Source of the DNA: Anabaena cylindrica PCC 7122
Lineage (GTDB): Bacteria > Cyanobacteriota > Cyanobacteriia > Cyanobacteriales > Nostocaceae
NCBI RefSeq assembly: GCF_000317695.1
Contig: NC_019772.1
Location: 1 to 64,000, forward strand
Reading direction: 5' to 3'
Length of the DNA: 64,000 nt
Shown here piece after piece: positions 19,201 to 27,284 of this stretch (within the stretch, counting starts at the first letter, position 1; each line of letters begins with the position of its first letter). The notes beneath the pieces are model-generated. The model did not search any database and had not been told where the DNA came from. It saw only the letters and a list, made by a program, of their open reading frames with translations. The position numbers were made by a program, and so were the translations under genes.

Positions 19201-19742
19201 ATGATTTAGACAATGATTTGACTCAGGTAATACCTAAACCTGTCACTTGGTTTACTACTAGTAAACTACCTGATTGCAGAGAACAAGCAGCAAATGGAAG
19301 CTATAACAATATGGCTGAAGTAAACGTAATTCTTAAAATTCTAGAACAAATAAATAAAATGGCAATTACAGTTAATAAAAAATATGGTATAGCTGTTTTA
19401 ACTGGATACTCAGCACAACTAAAGCTATTTAAGAGAAAGCTAGATTCTGAGTTAAGTAATTGGGAAGCATTAACAATCAAATATAATACTGTTGACGCAT
19501 TTCAAGGACAGGAAGCTGATATTGCTATTTACTCAATCACTCGTTCTAATAAAAAAGCATCTTTGGGATTTTTAAGAGATACAGAAAGAATGAATGTAGC
19601 ATTATCAAGAGGAAAAGTTGGCTTGATAATTGTAGGAGATCATAACTTTTGTCGTTCTCTTAATTATAATCCTTTACATACTGTCCTTAACCATATTGAA
19701 TCTCACCCAGAATCTTGTTCTTTATTCGAGGTAAAATCATGA
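16269..19742 (+). CDS. Protein kinase-SF1 helicase fusion (candidate defence protein)
   Basis: A 1157-residue protein. The N-terminal ~260 residues are a Ser/Thr protein kinase: glycine loop SGGMAKIYKA (about 19-28), VAVKIF with the ATP-binding Lys (about 41), HRDIKPNN (about 132) and DFG (about 152), so all key residues are present. A middle region follows (about 270-560). The C-terminal half is an Upf1/DNA2-type SF1 helicase: GPPGTGKTT (about 587), IIDEAS (about 875), GDTKQLPP, DAFQGQEADI (about 1075) and MNVALSRGK, with a coiled-coil insert (about 680-790). The gene overlaps the PLD gene by 4 bp (ATGA), indicating translational coupling. Kinase-helicase-nuclease sets are typical of anti-phage or anti-plasmid systems; that role is inferred. 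Confidence 0.88.
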   Translation: MKARLLNGIYTLMPNPKSGGMAKIYKARDINNDNLVAVKIFENGQIEQEITDESFRREVSALKELKHPRIVQLIDSGLDEETGHNFLVLEWMESNLATSLKESPLAGWDEFWERVGLPLLEALAFSHNRECIHRDIKPNNILINTEGIIKLADFGISKVKRYLQPTVTLREFVSRPYSPPEEDDGSYTYTRDVFSFGVLILKCLTEVELITYDTIKQAIKQFDASPEIITIIERSVSLEPSERQHNAEVLLVEIQAIQEKRKKEYQVKQGSCYLKLPSRIDKIADELEADSNNEIEKIILQDLNSGCAMCRFEKRNPVDREDKYEENQYKIFGTDYSYHVKIDDRDQEKLVILNVMNLSSSILEENRNRYWHPPYNFKFGNSSNRLEDKTVISKLKLLIEEYESEIRQKQAEEEKQRLFRNWENILRAKTDWEKEHQPPLNYIEVTRQENRAIFTLASITDENLVEQPRLVIVNNRTLLSGNVEEVKEDKLTLYINSGDPERLPKSGELRFDTRAAEYALRQQKNALEAIKYDRAARSDIRSLLITPQEVKTPTTEENIKFIQSLNQSQKETVEAALGTQDFLVVEGPPGTGKTTFITEVILQTIRANPQARILLTSQTHVALDNALERIKKQNPALKMVRIGNHEKVADNIHDLLLEEQMEHWKSEVFRRSQGFLENWSKKHNLSPQEITMANLFQKLREALMELDRLKKEIEIFQQEQYEITQTEELKAYFENYNLNDLRSEIHKNLPDDINREWEFINDKIKGLENKTKEIRDQRKDTVKELHQVSQIDEEELLKMSLSELEGYENILIDLNQPEAKKLRTLMKVQQDWFDIFGRADSDRFNTAFLKQAQLVAGTCIGLARSIPEIEFDLCIIDEASKATATEVLVPIARSHRLILVGDTKQLPPFQDEASRNFDFLNKYNLDSEEIKETLFAYLIKTLPDSNRKILTIQHRMVAPIGNLISECFYQGQIESARDDLDNDLTQVIPKPVTWFTTSKLPDCREQAANGSYNNMAEVNVILKILEQINKMAITVNKKYGIAVLTGYSAQLKLFKRKLDSELSNWEALTIKYNTVDAFQGQEADIAIYSITRSNKKASLGFLRDTERMNVALSRGKVGLIIVGDHNFCRSLNYNPLHTVLNHIESHPESCSLFEVKS

Positions 19743-21331
19743 TTTTAGATGAATTGGATACGCAAAATACAAATGATACTGATGAAATTGCTAGACGTTA
19801 TGATAATCGTCCTGGATTTGAATTAGTTAGTGTAGTTGAAGTTGGCTTGCCTGTAACCAAAATTAATTTAACAGCTTTAACTCTAGTCCGTAAGCCTATT
19901 CCTCCAATTGAAGAATTTATTTTAAAAGCTATTAATATTGGTTTATCTTCGCTAGAAGAAATTAGTTACTTCTTAGGTTTAGAGGAATTAATTATTAAAG
20001 ATTCAATTATAAATTTAAGGCAGGCTGAAAATATTGATTTAATTGCTTCATTAGGTTCTTCTATTCAAGAATGGAAATTAACAAAAAAAGGTAAAACAAC
20101 TTTAGAAGAAGCTAGAATAATTACTCCTGAAGAAAGGGGCTATCAAATTAATTTTGACAAAATGTTGTGGAAACCTCGCCGCTACGGGAGTTGGGAAGAT
20201 AATAAAAGTTTATTACGTCATAAAAACTTGAAAAATAATAATATTGTAGAGATTCCTTATTATCCAGCGAGAACACCGGAATTAGCTGACTTGAATCTGA
20301 AAGATGTAGAGAAAATTATTCAAGAAAAAGAAAATGAAAAAGACGGTAGGCGCAAAAAAGAAGAAGAAAGAGATTTTAAAAGAGATTTTATAGGATTAAA
20401 AAAAATTGAACGTAGAGACAATTTTTTTCAACCTGCTTTAGCACTGGTTTATAAACAGAAGCAAGGGAATGATTGGCAAATCACTTTTGCAATTGATGGA
20501 AGAATTTCTGAAGTACATGAATCTGCTTTTACTCGTTCCAAAGGTCCGAAGAAAGACCGTATTATTAAAGAGCTAAAAGAAAGTTTTTCAACTCAGATTA
20601 GATATGCAAAAATTCTAGCAAAGGAAAAGTTTGGCGATGAATTTCTTACTCTAGCAATAGAATATGAAAAACAAATTGATTCTGTTAGAGAAGAAATAAA
20701 TAATCGAAGTAACATTATTCAAACTGACATAGATTCTACTCGTCAAACTCTTGAAAAAGTTAATGACGATGAACAAAAAGTGGCTTTAGAAGAAAAGCTC
20801 AATAATGCTTTAGAAGAAATTAAGCAATTGCAAGAACAATTAGAACAACTAATATCTTCAACGCCAATTCGTTTTATTAAAACTTATGACCATCGACCTC
20901 TGTTTGAAGAAGCACTTAAAAATAGTCAAAAACGACTTTTAATTATTTCACCTTGGATTAGAGCAACTGCTACTAATCAGTGGTTAGTTAATCAATTGGA
21001 GAAATTGGTAAGGAGAGGAGTAAAAGTTTTTATTGGTTATGGTTATGGAGACAAAGACGAAAAAGATAGGAGAGATTACGATATTAAAGCAGAAGAAGCT
21101 ATACAAAAATTAGCTAAACGCTATCCAGATAATGTAGTATTCAAACGATTAGGAGATACTCACTGTAAAATTCTTATTTCAGATCAAAGGTTTGCGATTG
21201 TAGGTAGTTTTAACTGGCTATCATTTAAAGGTGATCCTAATCGAACTTTTCGAGATGAGCGTAGTACATTAGTCTCTGATCCAAATAAAATAGATGAATT
21301 GTTTAACGATGAAATAACCAGATTAATATAA
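19739..21331 (+). CDS. Phospholipase D-like (HKD) nuclease-type protein
   Basis: About 530 residues from the ATG at 19,739, which has GAGG 7 nt upstream and overlaps the kinase-helicase stop by 4 bp. An N-terminal winged-helix-like part (about 45-130) and a basic middle precede a coiled coil (about 300-370) and a C-terminal PLD domain. That domain starts at RPLFEEALKNSQKRLLIISPW and carries one complete HKD motif, HCKILISD (about 475-482), followed by AIVGSFNW. One HKD per chain implies dimerisation, as in Nuc-type nucleases. Its partner supplies helicase and kinase domains, suggesting a nucleic-acid-cutting complex. An in-frame TTG at 19,715 is less likely as the start. Confidence 0.85.
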   Translation: MILDELDTQNTNDTDEIARRYDNRPGFELVSVVEVGLPVTKINLTALTLVRKPIPPIEEFILKAINIGLSSLEEISYFLGLEELIIKDSIINLRQAENIDLIASLGSSIQEWKLTKKGKTTLEEARIITPEERGYQINFDKMLWKPRRYGSWEDNKSLLRHKNLKNNNIVEIPYYPARTPELADLNLKDVEKIIQEKENEKDGRRKKEEERDFKRDFIGLKKIERRDNFFQPALALVYKQKQGNDWQITFAIDGRISEVHESAFTRSKGPKKDRIIKELKESFSTQIRYAKILAKEKFGDEFLTLAIEYEKQIDSVREEINNRSNIIQTDIDSTRQTLEKVNDDEQKVALEEKLNNALEEIKQLQEQLEQLISSTPIRFIKTYDHRPLFEEALKNSQKRLLIISPWIRATATNQWLVNQLEKLVRRGVKVFIGYGYGDKDEKDRRDYDIKAEEAIQKLAKRYPDNVVFKRLGDTHCKILISDQRFAIVGSFNWLSFKGDPNRTFRDERSTLVSDPNKIDELFNDEITRLI

Positions 21332-21598
21332 TTCACTGCCGTAATAAAAATATTATGCGAGCATACAAACTCAAAGAAAAAATCTCGGATAAAAGTATTT
21401 TCAGAGTTTCGTTAAAAATGCTCCATTTGTTCCACAAAATGTAAGGATTCAGATCAAGCTAAAAGAAAATATTTAAAGGAGAAACATAACCTGTAAACTT
21501 CTTACTTGCTACCAATATTATTTTCCATGAAATTGGATTTTAGACCGACCTTAAACATCCAATCCAAAATCCAAAATGATCCCTCAACTTCCTCCTGA

Positions 21599-22594
21599 TT
21601 AAACTACCTGAAACAACCTACAAACACCAAGAATCACCACCAATAAATCCCTACCATCAGCACCCCTCTTAATAGACATCTCCAAATCCAAAATCATAGT
21701 CACCGCTTTAGCCAAAGCATTGATACTTGTATTTGCTACCTCCTGACGCAAATAGTAAACCCGACGAGGATTACTGATATTACAAAGTTGAGCTAATTCA
21801 CCATCCTTCTTCACCCCAGAAACAATCGCAGACTTCACCCATAACCAAGTTCTAAACTGCGTTAAAATAGTGCTGACAATCACCATTAAAGGTTGACAAC
21901 GAGACAGTAAATCATCCAACAATTGCAAAACTTGATGGCTTTTTCCTTCACGCATAGCCGCAGCCAATTGTAGGCTATTCTGAGTTTGACATGGAACTAA
22001 CTCCTGTACCTCCGCAAGCTCTAACTTTCTACCCTGAGCATAGATAGACAGTTTGCGTAACTCAGAAGCAGCACGAGTCATATCATTACCAATAGCCTGT
22101 GCTAAATATGTCACCGCCTCCTCCGACAGCACCAGTTTAATTTTCTTAGGTGTAACAGCATTATCTGTGGTATTCGTGTAGAGTCTTGCAGCCAGCGAAA
22201 CTATCGCCTGTTCAATCAAATCATACCGCCAAGGTGGTATCAACGAAAACTCCAACAACTTCCCATACTTGACTAGATGTTTGTAGACCTTCAGCCGCTT
22301 ATCGACATTATTAGCCACAAACACCAAAATTGTAGATTTAGGCACTTGCACCAACTGTTGCAAAGTTTCCAACTCAGGATCACCCCACTGCTTGAGGTGG
22401 CAATTTTCCACAATTACCAGTTTTTTACCACCAGTCAGAGAACGAGTACGAGCCACACTCAAAGCCTTATCAAGCTGAACAGCCGGAAATCGGTGATAGC
22501 ATAGAGTCAGCCATTGGGCATCAATCTCTGCTTTGTACTGGTTTAGTTGTGACTGAATAGCGTATTCGTCATCACCCGTGAGCAAGACAATCAT
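21599..22594 (-). CDS. holA: DNA polymerase III delta subunit (clamp loader)
   Basis: A 331-residue HolA-like delta subunit, the clamp-loader arm that opens the sliding clamp. The start (MIVLLTGDDEYAIQSQLNQY) and SLTGGKKLVIVENC are typical of the delta N-terminal domain. There is no Walker A, as expected. The C-terminal third (LDDLLSRCQPLMVIVSTILTQFRTW) is the collar region. The start overlaps the dnaX stop by 4 bp, so the two are co-translated. A second, element-borne copy of a core replication gene is unusual; host chromosomes should carry their own. Confidence 0.85.
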   Translation of the reverse strand: MIVLLTGDDEYAIQSQLNQYKAEIDAQWLTLCYHRFPAVQLDKALSVARTRSLTGGKKLVIVENCHLKQWGDPELETLQQLVQVPKSTILVFVANNVDKRLKVYKHLVKYGKLLEFSLIPPWRYDLIEQAIVSLAARLYTNTTDNAVTPKKIKLVLSEEAVTYLAQAIGNDMTRAASELRKLSIYAQGRKLELAEVQELVPCQTQNSLQLAAAMREGKSHQVLQLLDDLLSRCQPLMVIVSTILTQFRTWLWVKSAIVSGVKKDGELAQLCNISNPRRVYYLRQEVANTSINALAKAVTMILDLEMSIKRGADGRDLLVVILGVCRLFQVV

Positions 22595-24090
22595 CCTGTG
22601 ACCCTCCCATTATTATTGAGATTGGCAGTTTTAATCAACACAGTCAGGGGTTTTGGACTTTGAGTAGCCCGTTCCAGCATTTTAGCGATCGCATCTTTAC
22701 CATTCTCAAACTTTTTCTGATAAGCTGGTGTCACCTCTAAAATTGCCTTAGACCCTTGCAATTTCACCAGACTTGCATGAGCCAACAGCTTTTGATGGTT
22801 CGGTTTAGCCTTATCCATCACCTGCTGCCAAATTTGCGCTAAATTAGCAGTATTGGTTGCAACTGCTGGTAACAGGCTATCTTTACCTGGATCATCCACA
22901 GGTTTATCAGTCACCTTGTTGATGGTGTACGTTCCATAAGTTGGTAACAATTTGCCATCATGCCCAGGTTTCACATTTACCGTCTTTGTTGCACCCCCAG
23001 GCAATAAACCAGGCAGCAAATTGAGTAAACAAACCTCCAGCCACACCGTCGCATTTACCGTATACCGCAGATAATTTTCAGCTTTTTGTAACTCACCTAA
23101 AGACAAATTCAGTGTCTCGAAATTCCAGTGTTTGGCGAAAGCTTTGAGTTGGGTATGACTAACACAACCAGTCAGTAAAGCTTGTTCCTGCGGTGCAGAC
23201 TTGATAATCAGCAAATCTCGGTATGTTTGCAGTAAATTTGAGATAATCAATTTGGGCGTTTTCCCAGAGTCTACCAAAACTCTTGCAACTTGCAGCAAGT
23301 TAAAAGTATTGTTGGTAGAGATAGCCTGTAAAATAGCGATTAACTCTGCTTCTGTGACACCACCAACGATTTCCATGACATGATGGGCAGTGATATCTAC
23401 ATCTAAAAGACTGGCCTGACCGAGTAATTGTAGCGCATCCCGTAAACCACCATCACTCAGTCGAGCGATCGCACTTAATGCCTCATCATCAACAGCAATA
23501 GATTCCGCATCTGCTATAATACGGAGGTGCTGCACAATAGTTTTAATTGATAAAGTGCGGAAATTAAACACCTGACAACGGCTGATAATGGTAGGTAAAA
23601 CCTTGTGCTGTTCTGTGGTGCAAAGAATGAAGATAACATGAGGTGGTGGTTCTTCAATACACTTGAGTAAAGCATTTTGAGACTGGGTTGTGAGTTGATG
23701 ATTCTCGTCAAGAATAAAAATTCGATAACGTCCTGCGACTGGTGCTAAAGTACAGCGTTCAATTAAAGCACGGGCATCATCTACACCATTGTTAGAAGCA
23801 GCATCAATTTCACTCACATCTAAACTATTGCTAGTTTCAATTGCACGGCAAGATTGACAAATTCCACAAGGTTTATCAGTTGGTTTTTTGCTGTTGAGAC
23901 AATTGAGAGATTTAGCAAATATGCGTGCAGTGGAAGTTTTACCAGTACCTCTAGAACCTGTTAATAAATAAGCTGGGGCAATTTGCAGGTGTTTGATGGC
24001 ATTAGTTAAAGCAGTTTTAATGTAGGGTTGTCCAACCAATTCGGCTAAAGTTTGGGGGCGATATTTTTGATGTAGAGCGACTGTAGACAT
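22591..24090 (-). CDS. dnaX: DNA polymerase III gamma/tau subunit (clamp loader ATPase)
   Basis: A 499-residue DnaX. Walker A GSRGTGKT is at 45-52, the zinc site uses C64, C75, C78 and C81, Walker B is LDENH (127-131) and the arginine-finger SRC motif follows in TIISRCQVF. Most DnaX proteins have DEVH at Walker B, so the Asn is a small deviation. The C-terminal ~150 residues are short and unlike the long tau tails of host enzymes, so it may act only as gamma. It is the first gene of a dnaX-holA pair and converts ATP binding into clamp loading with HolA and the local DnaN. Confidence 0.9.
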   Translation of the reverse strand: MSTVALHQKYRPQTLAELVGQPYIKTALTNAIKHLQIAPAYLLTGSRGTGKTSTARIFAKSLNCLNSKKPTDKPCGICQSCRAIETSNSLDVSEIDAASNNGVDDARALIERCTLAPVAGRYRIFILDENHQLTTQSQNALLKCIEEPPPHVIFILCTTEQHKVLPTIISRCQVFNFRTLSIKTIVQHLRIIADAESIAVDDEALSAIARLSDGGLRDALQLLGQASLLDVDITAHHVMEIVGGVTEAELIAILQAISTNNTFNLLQVARVLVDSGKTPKLIISNLLQTYRDLLIIKSAPQEQALLTGCVSHTQLKAFAKHWNFETLNLSLGELQKAENYLRYTVNATVWLEVCLLNLLPGLLPGGATKTVNVKPGHDGKLLPTYGTYTINKVTDKPVDDPGKDSLLPAVATNTANLAQIWQQVMDKAKPNHQKLLAHASLVKLQGSKAILEVTPAYQKKFENGKDAIAKMLERATQSPKPLTVLIKTANLNNNGRVTG

Positions 24091-24297
24091 AGGATTTATT
24101 CATCTTAATTCGTTGCCTTTGCCCCTGTTAAGGGGGTGAAATTTTAGTTGGAATTGGTGGGTTATGAAAGTAGATAAAAATATATATTTGATTATTTTTA
24201 GCTTCAGATATTATTTTTATATTTAAAATTTAACCAGAGTATTTTTTTTGTTATAATAAACATCTACGTCTGTGAAATCAAGCAAGGTAAATAAACT

Positions 24298-24921
24298 ATG
24301 GTTCAAGCATTACTTAAAACCAAGTCACTAACTTTTGAAGAGTTCATAGCGTGCAAACCAGAAGGCAACTGCTATGAATTACATAACGGGGTAATTATTG
24401 AGATGAATCAACCTGTAGGGAAACATGAAGATATAATTTGTTTTTTGAATGAGAAAATTACGGCTGAATATCTGCGTTTAAATTTACCCTATGGCATACC
24501 CAAAACGGCTTTAGTCAAACCATCTGAAAGTGAATCAGCTTACTCACCTGATGTTTTGGTGTTGAATCGTCCCAACTTAGTGAACGAACCATTGTGGGAA
24601 AAAGAATCAACAGTTACTCAGGCTGCATCAATCTCGTTGCTGATTGAAGTTGTCAGCACTAATTGGCGTGTTGATTATTTGACTAAAGCTGGAGACTATG
24701 AAGAAATGGGTATTCCTGAATATTGGATTGCTGATTACTTAGGTTTAGGTGGTAGACGATTTATTGGTAGTCCCAAACAACCAATTATATCTGTTCACGA
24801 ACTTATAGATGGGGAATACCAAGTTAGTCAGTTCAGGGGTAGTGACCGAATAATTTCACCAACTTTTCCAGAATTATCCTTAACTGCTAACCAAATTTTT
24901 CAAGCACAATGGCTGATTTGA
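24298..24921 (+). CDS. Uma2-family (DUF820) putative endonuclease
   Basis: A 207-residue Uma2 protein, a PD-(D/E)XK-fold family greatly expanded in cyanobacteria. YELHNGVIIEMNQPVGKHEDI, YSPDVLVLNRPNL with the active Asp, ISLLIEVVSTNWRVDY with the active Glu, and IPEYWIADY are all in place. The usual E-x-K position reads E-V-V, with the lysine in YLTKAGDYEEMGIPEYW, as in other members. It stands alone, divergent from dnaX. Cellular role unknown; such genes are often scattered on mobile DNA. Confidence 0.85.
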   Translation: MVQALLKTKSLTFEEFIACKPEGNCYELHNGVIIEMNQPVGKHEDIICFLNEKITAEYLRLNLPYGIPKTALVKPSESESAYSPDVLVLNRPNLVNEPLWEKESTVTQAASISLLIEVVSTNWRVDYLTKAGDYEEMGIPEYWIADYLGLGGRRFIGSPKQPIISVHELIDGEYQVSQFRGSDRIISPTFPELSLTANQIFQAQWLI

Positions 24922-25342
24922 AATCAGAGAAAAAACACCCAGTTATAACACAGTTAATACCGGGTATTTTGAATTAGTTGGACATGAGATTACAGTTTTC
25001 TTGTGATTTATGCAAACAACAAAAGAAGTACAAAATTTAGTTACAAAGCCTTACACCACAAAGATTCTAGGAATGTTAGGTGTTAGGGTAGCACTTTCTG
25101 ACCGCTGCTGTATGTGCATGTCCACAAATTGTGGACATTTTGGGACTTAGGCGAAATATTCCAATAAAATAGCCTCAAACGTATATCAAAAATGACTTTT
25201 AGGAGTTTGGGGTGTATCCGATTTTGCTGATGTTTTTGGCTATTTGGTGTACTTCCTCCACAATAGTTTGAGACTTATTAGCAAACAAAGTTTCAATGTT
25301 TGTAGCCATTCATTCTACAAAGGGAACAACGCCATATTTTAT
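24922..25342. other. Intergenic region with 19-bp perfect palindrome
   Basis: No gene seen. A palindrome with nine-base arms, TGTCCACAA and TTGTGGACA around a single A, lies at 25,119-25,137. A smaller AATACC/GGTATT palindrome follows the Uma2 stop (about 24,955). Confidence 0.6.
25119..25137. promoter_or_regulatory. Perfect inverted repeat, candidate operator
   Basis: TGTCCACAA-A-TTGTGGACA, dyad-symmetric over 19 bp, between Uma2 (ends 24,921) and the 3' end of dnaN. The arm core TCCACA resembles a DnaA-box core with mismatches, so a replication-linked site is possible. Not assignable to a known regulator. Confidence 0.4.
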
Positions 25343-26803
25343 TTACTGCTGTGGAGTATATAACGGTAGTAAGAAATGACGCATAGACATTTCCACTTCT
25401 GGATTTGGTCTATCTCCATCAGGAACTAACATAGCCGGATGATCCGATTGCTGTAAGTGCATTTTGATACTCGTACCAGGAATAGCTTTAGCAGCTTCTA
25501 TCAAATACTTGAGATTAAACTGGATATTCAACATCATTTCTGATGGTAAATTTGCAACAATCACCTGATCACCTTTGCCAAATTCTCGTTCAATGGATAA
25601 CCGTAACTGCTGTAAACTGCCATCAAATTGTAAGTAAATTCCTTTCTCTTTCTTATCTGTTAACACAGATAACCGTTCCAGTGCTTTAACTAACGGTGCT
25701 TTTTCTAAAATTACTTCTTTCTCAAAGCTGAATTTAGTTAATAATTGCTCACAATCAGGATAAATTCCTTCCAGAATTTGACAGCTAAGAACGACATCTT
25801 GCCAAGCAAACTCTAAGCGATTACTTTGGCTGTTATACAGCATACTTATGGATTTTACATCATCACCTAAGTTACGCGCTATTTCTCTTACCACACGACC
25901 AGGAAGAGTAAATTTAATCATTTCCTCTGATGTAACTTGTTGACGAGGTTTTCTGCCAATTCCTTGAGTGGAAACTTCAGTAATAGCAACTCGATGTCCA
26001 TCAGTACCAATAAACTTTAACTTCTCCTGTGCAAATTGGATATGAACTCCAGTTACAATATATTTATTTTCATCCGTGCTGACCGCATAAAGCACACCTT
26101 TCAAACCATCTTTGAAAACTGTTGTTGGCAGAGAAATAGGAGTAGCATCAATTATGTTGGTAGGCGGAAATTCCTCAGCACTAATACCTCTAATTTCATA
26201 TTTACCATCGGCATCAGATAAGCACAGAGAGTAGATTTTTGTGGGCTTATTCTCATCTGTCATCTGTGTCATCTGAGTTTGACTATTCAAGGATATATTA
26301 TCGCTAGGACAATGCTTGACTATTTCTAATAGCATTGCCACTGGTACAGTAATTTCACCCTTTAATAACACTTGGGCGGCAAAACTGGCTTGAATTGTTA
26401 ATGCTATATCTGTGACAGTTAGATGTATCTGTTGTGTTTCCACATCTGCAATAATGAGGACATTGGCAAGAATAGGATGGCTAGGTTTAGCTGGAGTGGC
26501 ACAATTCACTAAAAAGAGGGCATTGTAAAATTTAGTTTGTTCACATATTACCTCCATGCCTAATTCTTTGGGTATTGGCGGGTTTAACTTTGATTTGGAT
26601 TTTTTTCGCTTATTCCCCTTCTTTTGGATGGGTTCAGTTGGTGTTTCAGAGTTTGCAGATGTAGATTTCTTCTTTTTAACTCCAGGTATTTCTGTGATAT
26701 TTGTTGATACTTCATTGTCTATTTCAGGAGTAGCAACACTTGTTTGTTTTGTCTGCTTTGTAGAGTTCACCTTTTGTTTCGGTGCTGTTTGAGTCATAAT
26801 CAT
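25343..26803 (-). CDS. dnaN: DNA polymerase III beta subunit (sliding clamp) with N-terminal extension
   Basis: A 486-residue DnaN; ordinary clamps are about 370-390 residues. The clamp fold begins near residue 85 (GMEVICEQTKFYNALFLVNCATPAKPSHPILANVL) and runs to the C-terminal MSMRHFLLPLYTPQQ, with recognisable three-domain spacing. The extra N-terminal ~85 residues are Lys/Ser/Thr-rich and look disordered. The clamp encircles DNA and tethers polymerase and repair partners. With dnaX and holA nearby, the element appears to encode its own clamp and loader parts. Start ATG at 26,803, with a second ATG two codons in. Confidence 0.88.
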   Translation of the reverse strand: MIMTQTAPKQKVNSTKQTKQTSVATPEIDNEVSTNITEIPGVKKKKSTSANSETPTEPIQKKGNKRKKSKSKLNPPIPKELGMEVICEQTKFYNALFLVNCATPAKPSHPILANVLIIADVETQQIHLTVTDIALTIQASFAAQVLLKGEITVPVAMLLEIVKHCPSDNISLNSQTQMTQMTDENKPTKIYSLCLSDADGKYEIRGISAEEFPPTNIIDATPISLPTTVFKDGLKGVLYAVSTDENKYIVTGVHIQFAQEKLKFIGTDGHRVAITEVSTQGIGRKPRQQVTSEEMIKFTLPGRVVREIARNLGDDVKSISMLYNSQSNRLEFAWQDVVLSCQILEGIYPDCEQLLTKFSFEKEVILEKAPLVKALERLSVLTDKKEKGIYLQFDGSLQQLRLSIEREFGKGDQVIVANLPSEMMLNIQFNLKYLIEAAKAIPGTSIKMHLQQSDHPAMLVPDGDRPNPEVEMSMRHFLLPLYTPQQ

Positions 26804-27284
26804 TTATCTCTGTTTGCGTCATTACTAGAAGACTGCGGTAGCAGAAATAAAAGTTGTGAATCTGTGAATGTATGAATCAATTTTATTGTTGAACCCCTTG
26901 ATTTATTCTTAAAAATAGGGGGAATTTAAACAATTACTAATGATAAAAAAATGGATATAGCGGTAGTTGCTCGTTGAAAAATTGATGATCTTTCTGCAAC
27001 AAAACTTTTAGCAGGGCTGTTTCATTCTAAGATTTGACATTTTATGTATTTATGAGAATACGTCGTTTGAGGCTTTAGGGGTTTTATCTGACGACGGCGA
27101 AGAACACCTAAATTCGGTGCTGAAATTTAGAATGAAATAACCCTGAAACTTTTAGAGGATATTTTTGTACCTGATGGCATACCGCTATAATATTTTTTAT
27201 TGTCTGATTGAAAAATGCAGACAATTATCATCCAGTTTCAACGATTTCCTGATATTTGAGTTGAGCTAATTAGCCGCCTATAGA
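26804..27284. other. Intergenic region containing a MITE-like insertion
   Basis: No gene seen. It holds the 134-bp element at 27,012-27,145. A 10-bp inverted pair (TATAGCGGTA near 26,957 and TACCGCTATA near 27,180) flanks it. Confidence 0.6.
27012..27145. mobile_element. MITE-like element with 10-bp target duplication
   Basis: The element starts CAGGGCTGTTTCATTCTAA and its other end, read on the opposite strand, starts CAGGGTTATTTCATTCTAA: 19-bp terminal inverted repeats with two mismatches. It is flanked by identical 10-bp direct repeats AAACTTTTAG (27,002-27,011 and 27,146-27,155). At 134 bp it has no room for a transposase, so it would be moved in trans. The 10-bp duplication suggests an IS4- or ISAs1-type transposase; this is inference. 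Confidence 0.8.

Noticed and set aside
9349..21331. A DISARM system (methylase, DUF1998 protein, helicase, PLD)
   Set aside because: All four kinds of domain are present, but in separate operons and on different strands. The DUF1998 domain is fused to its own DEAD/DEAH helicase, and the PLD partner is a kinase-SF1 helicase, not DrmA. The architecture does not match.
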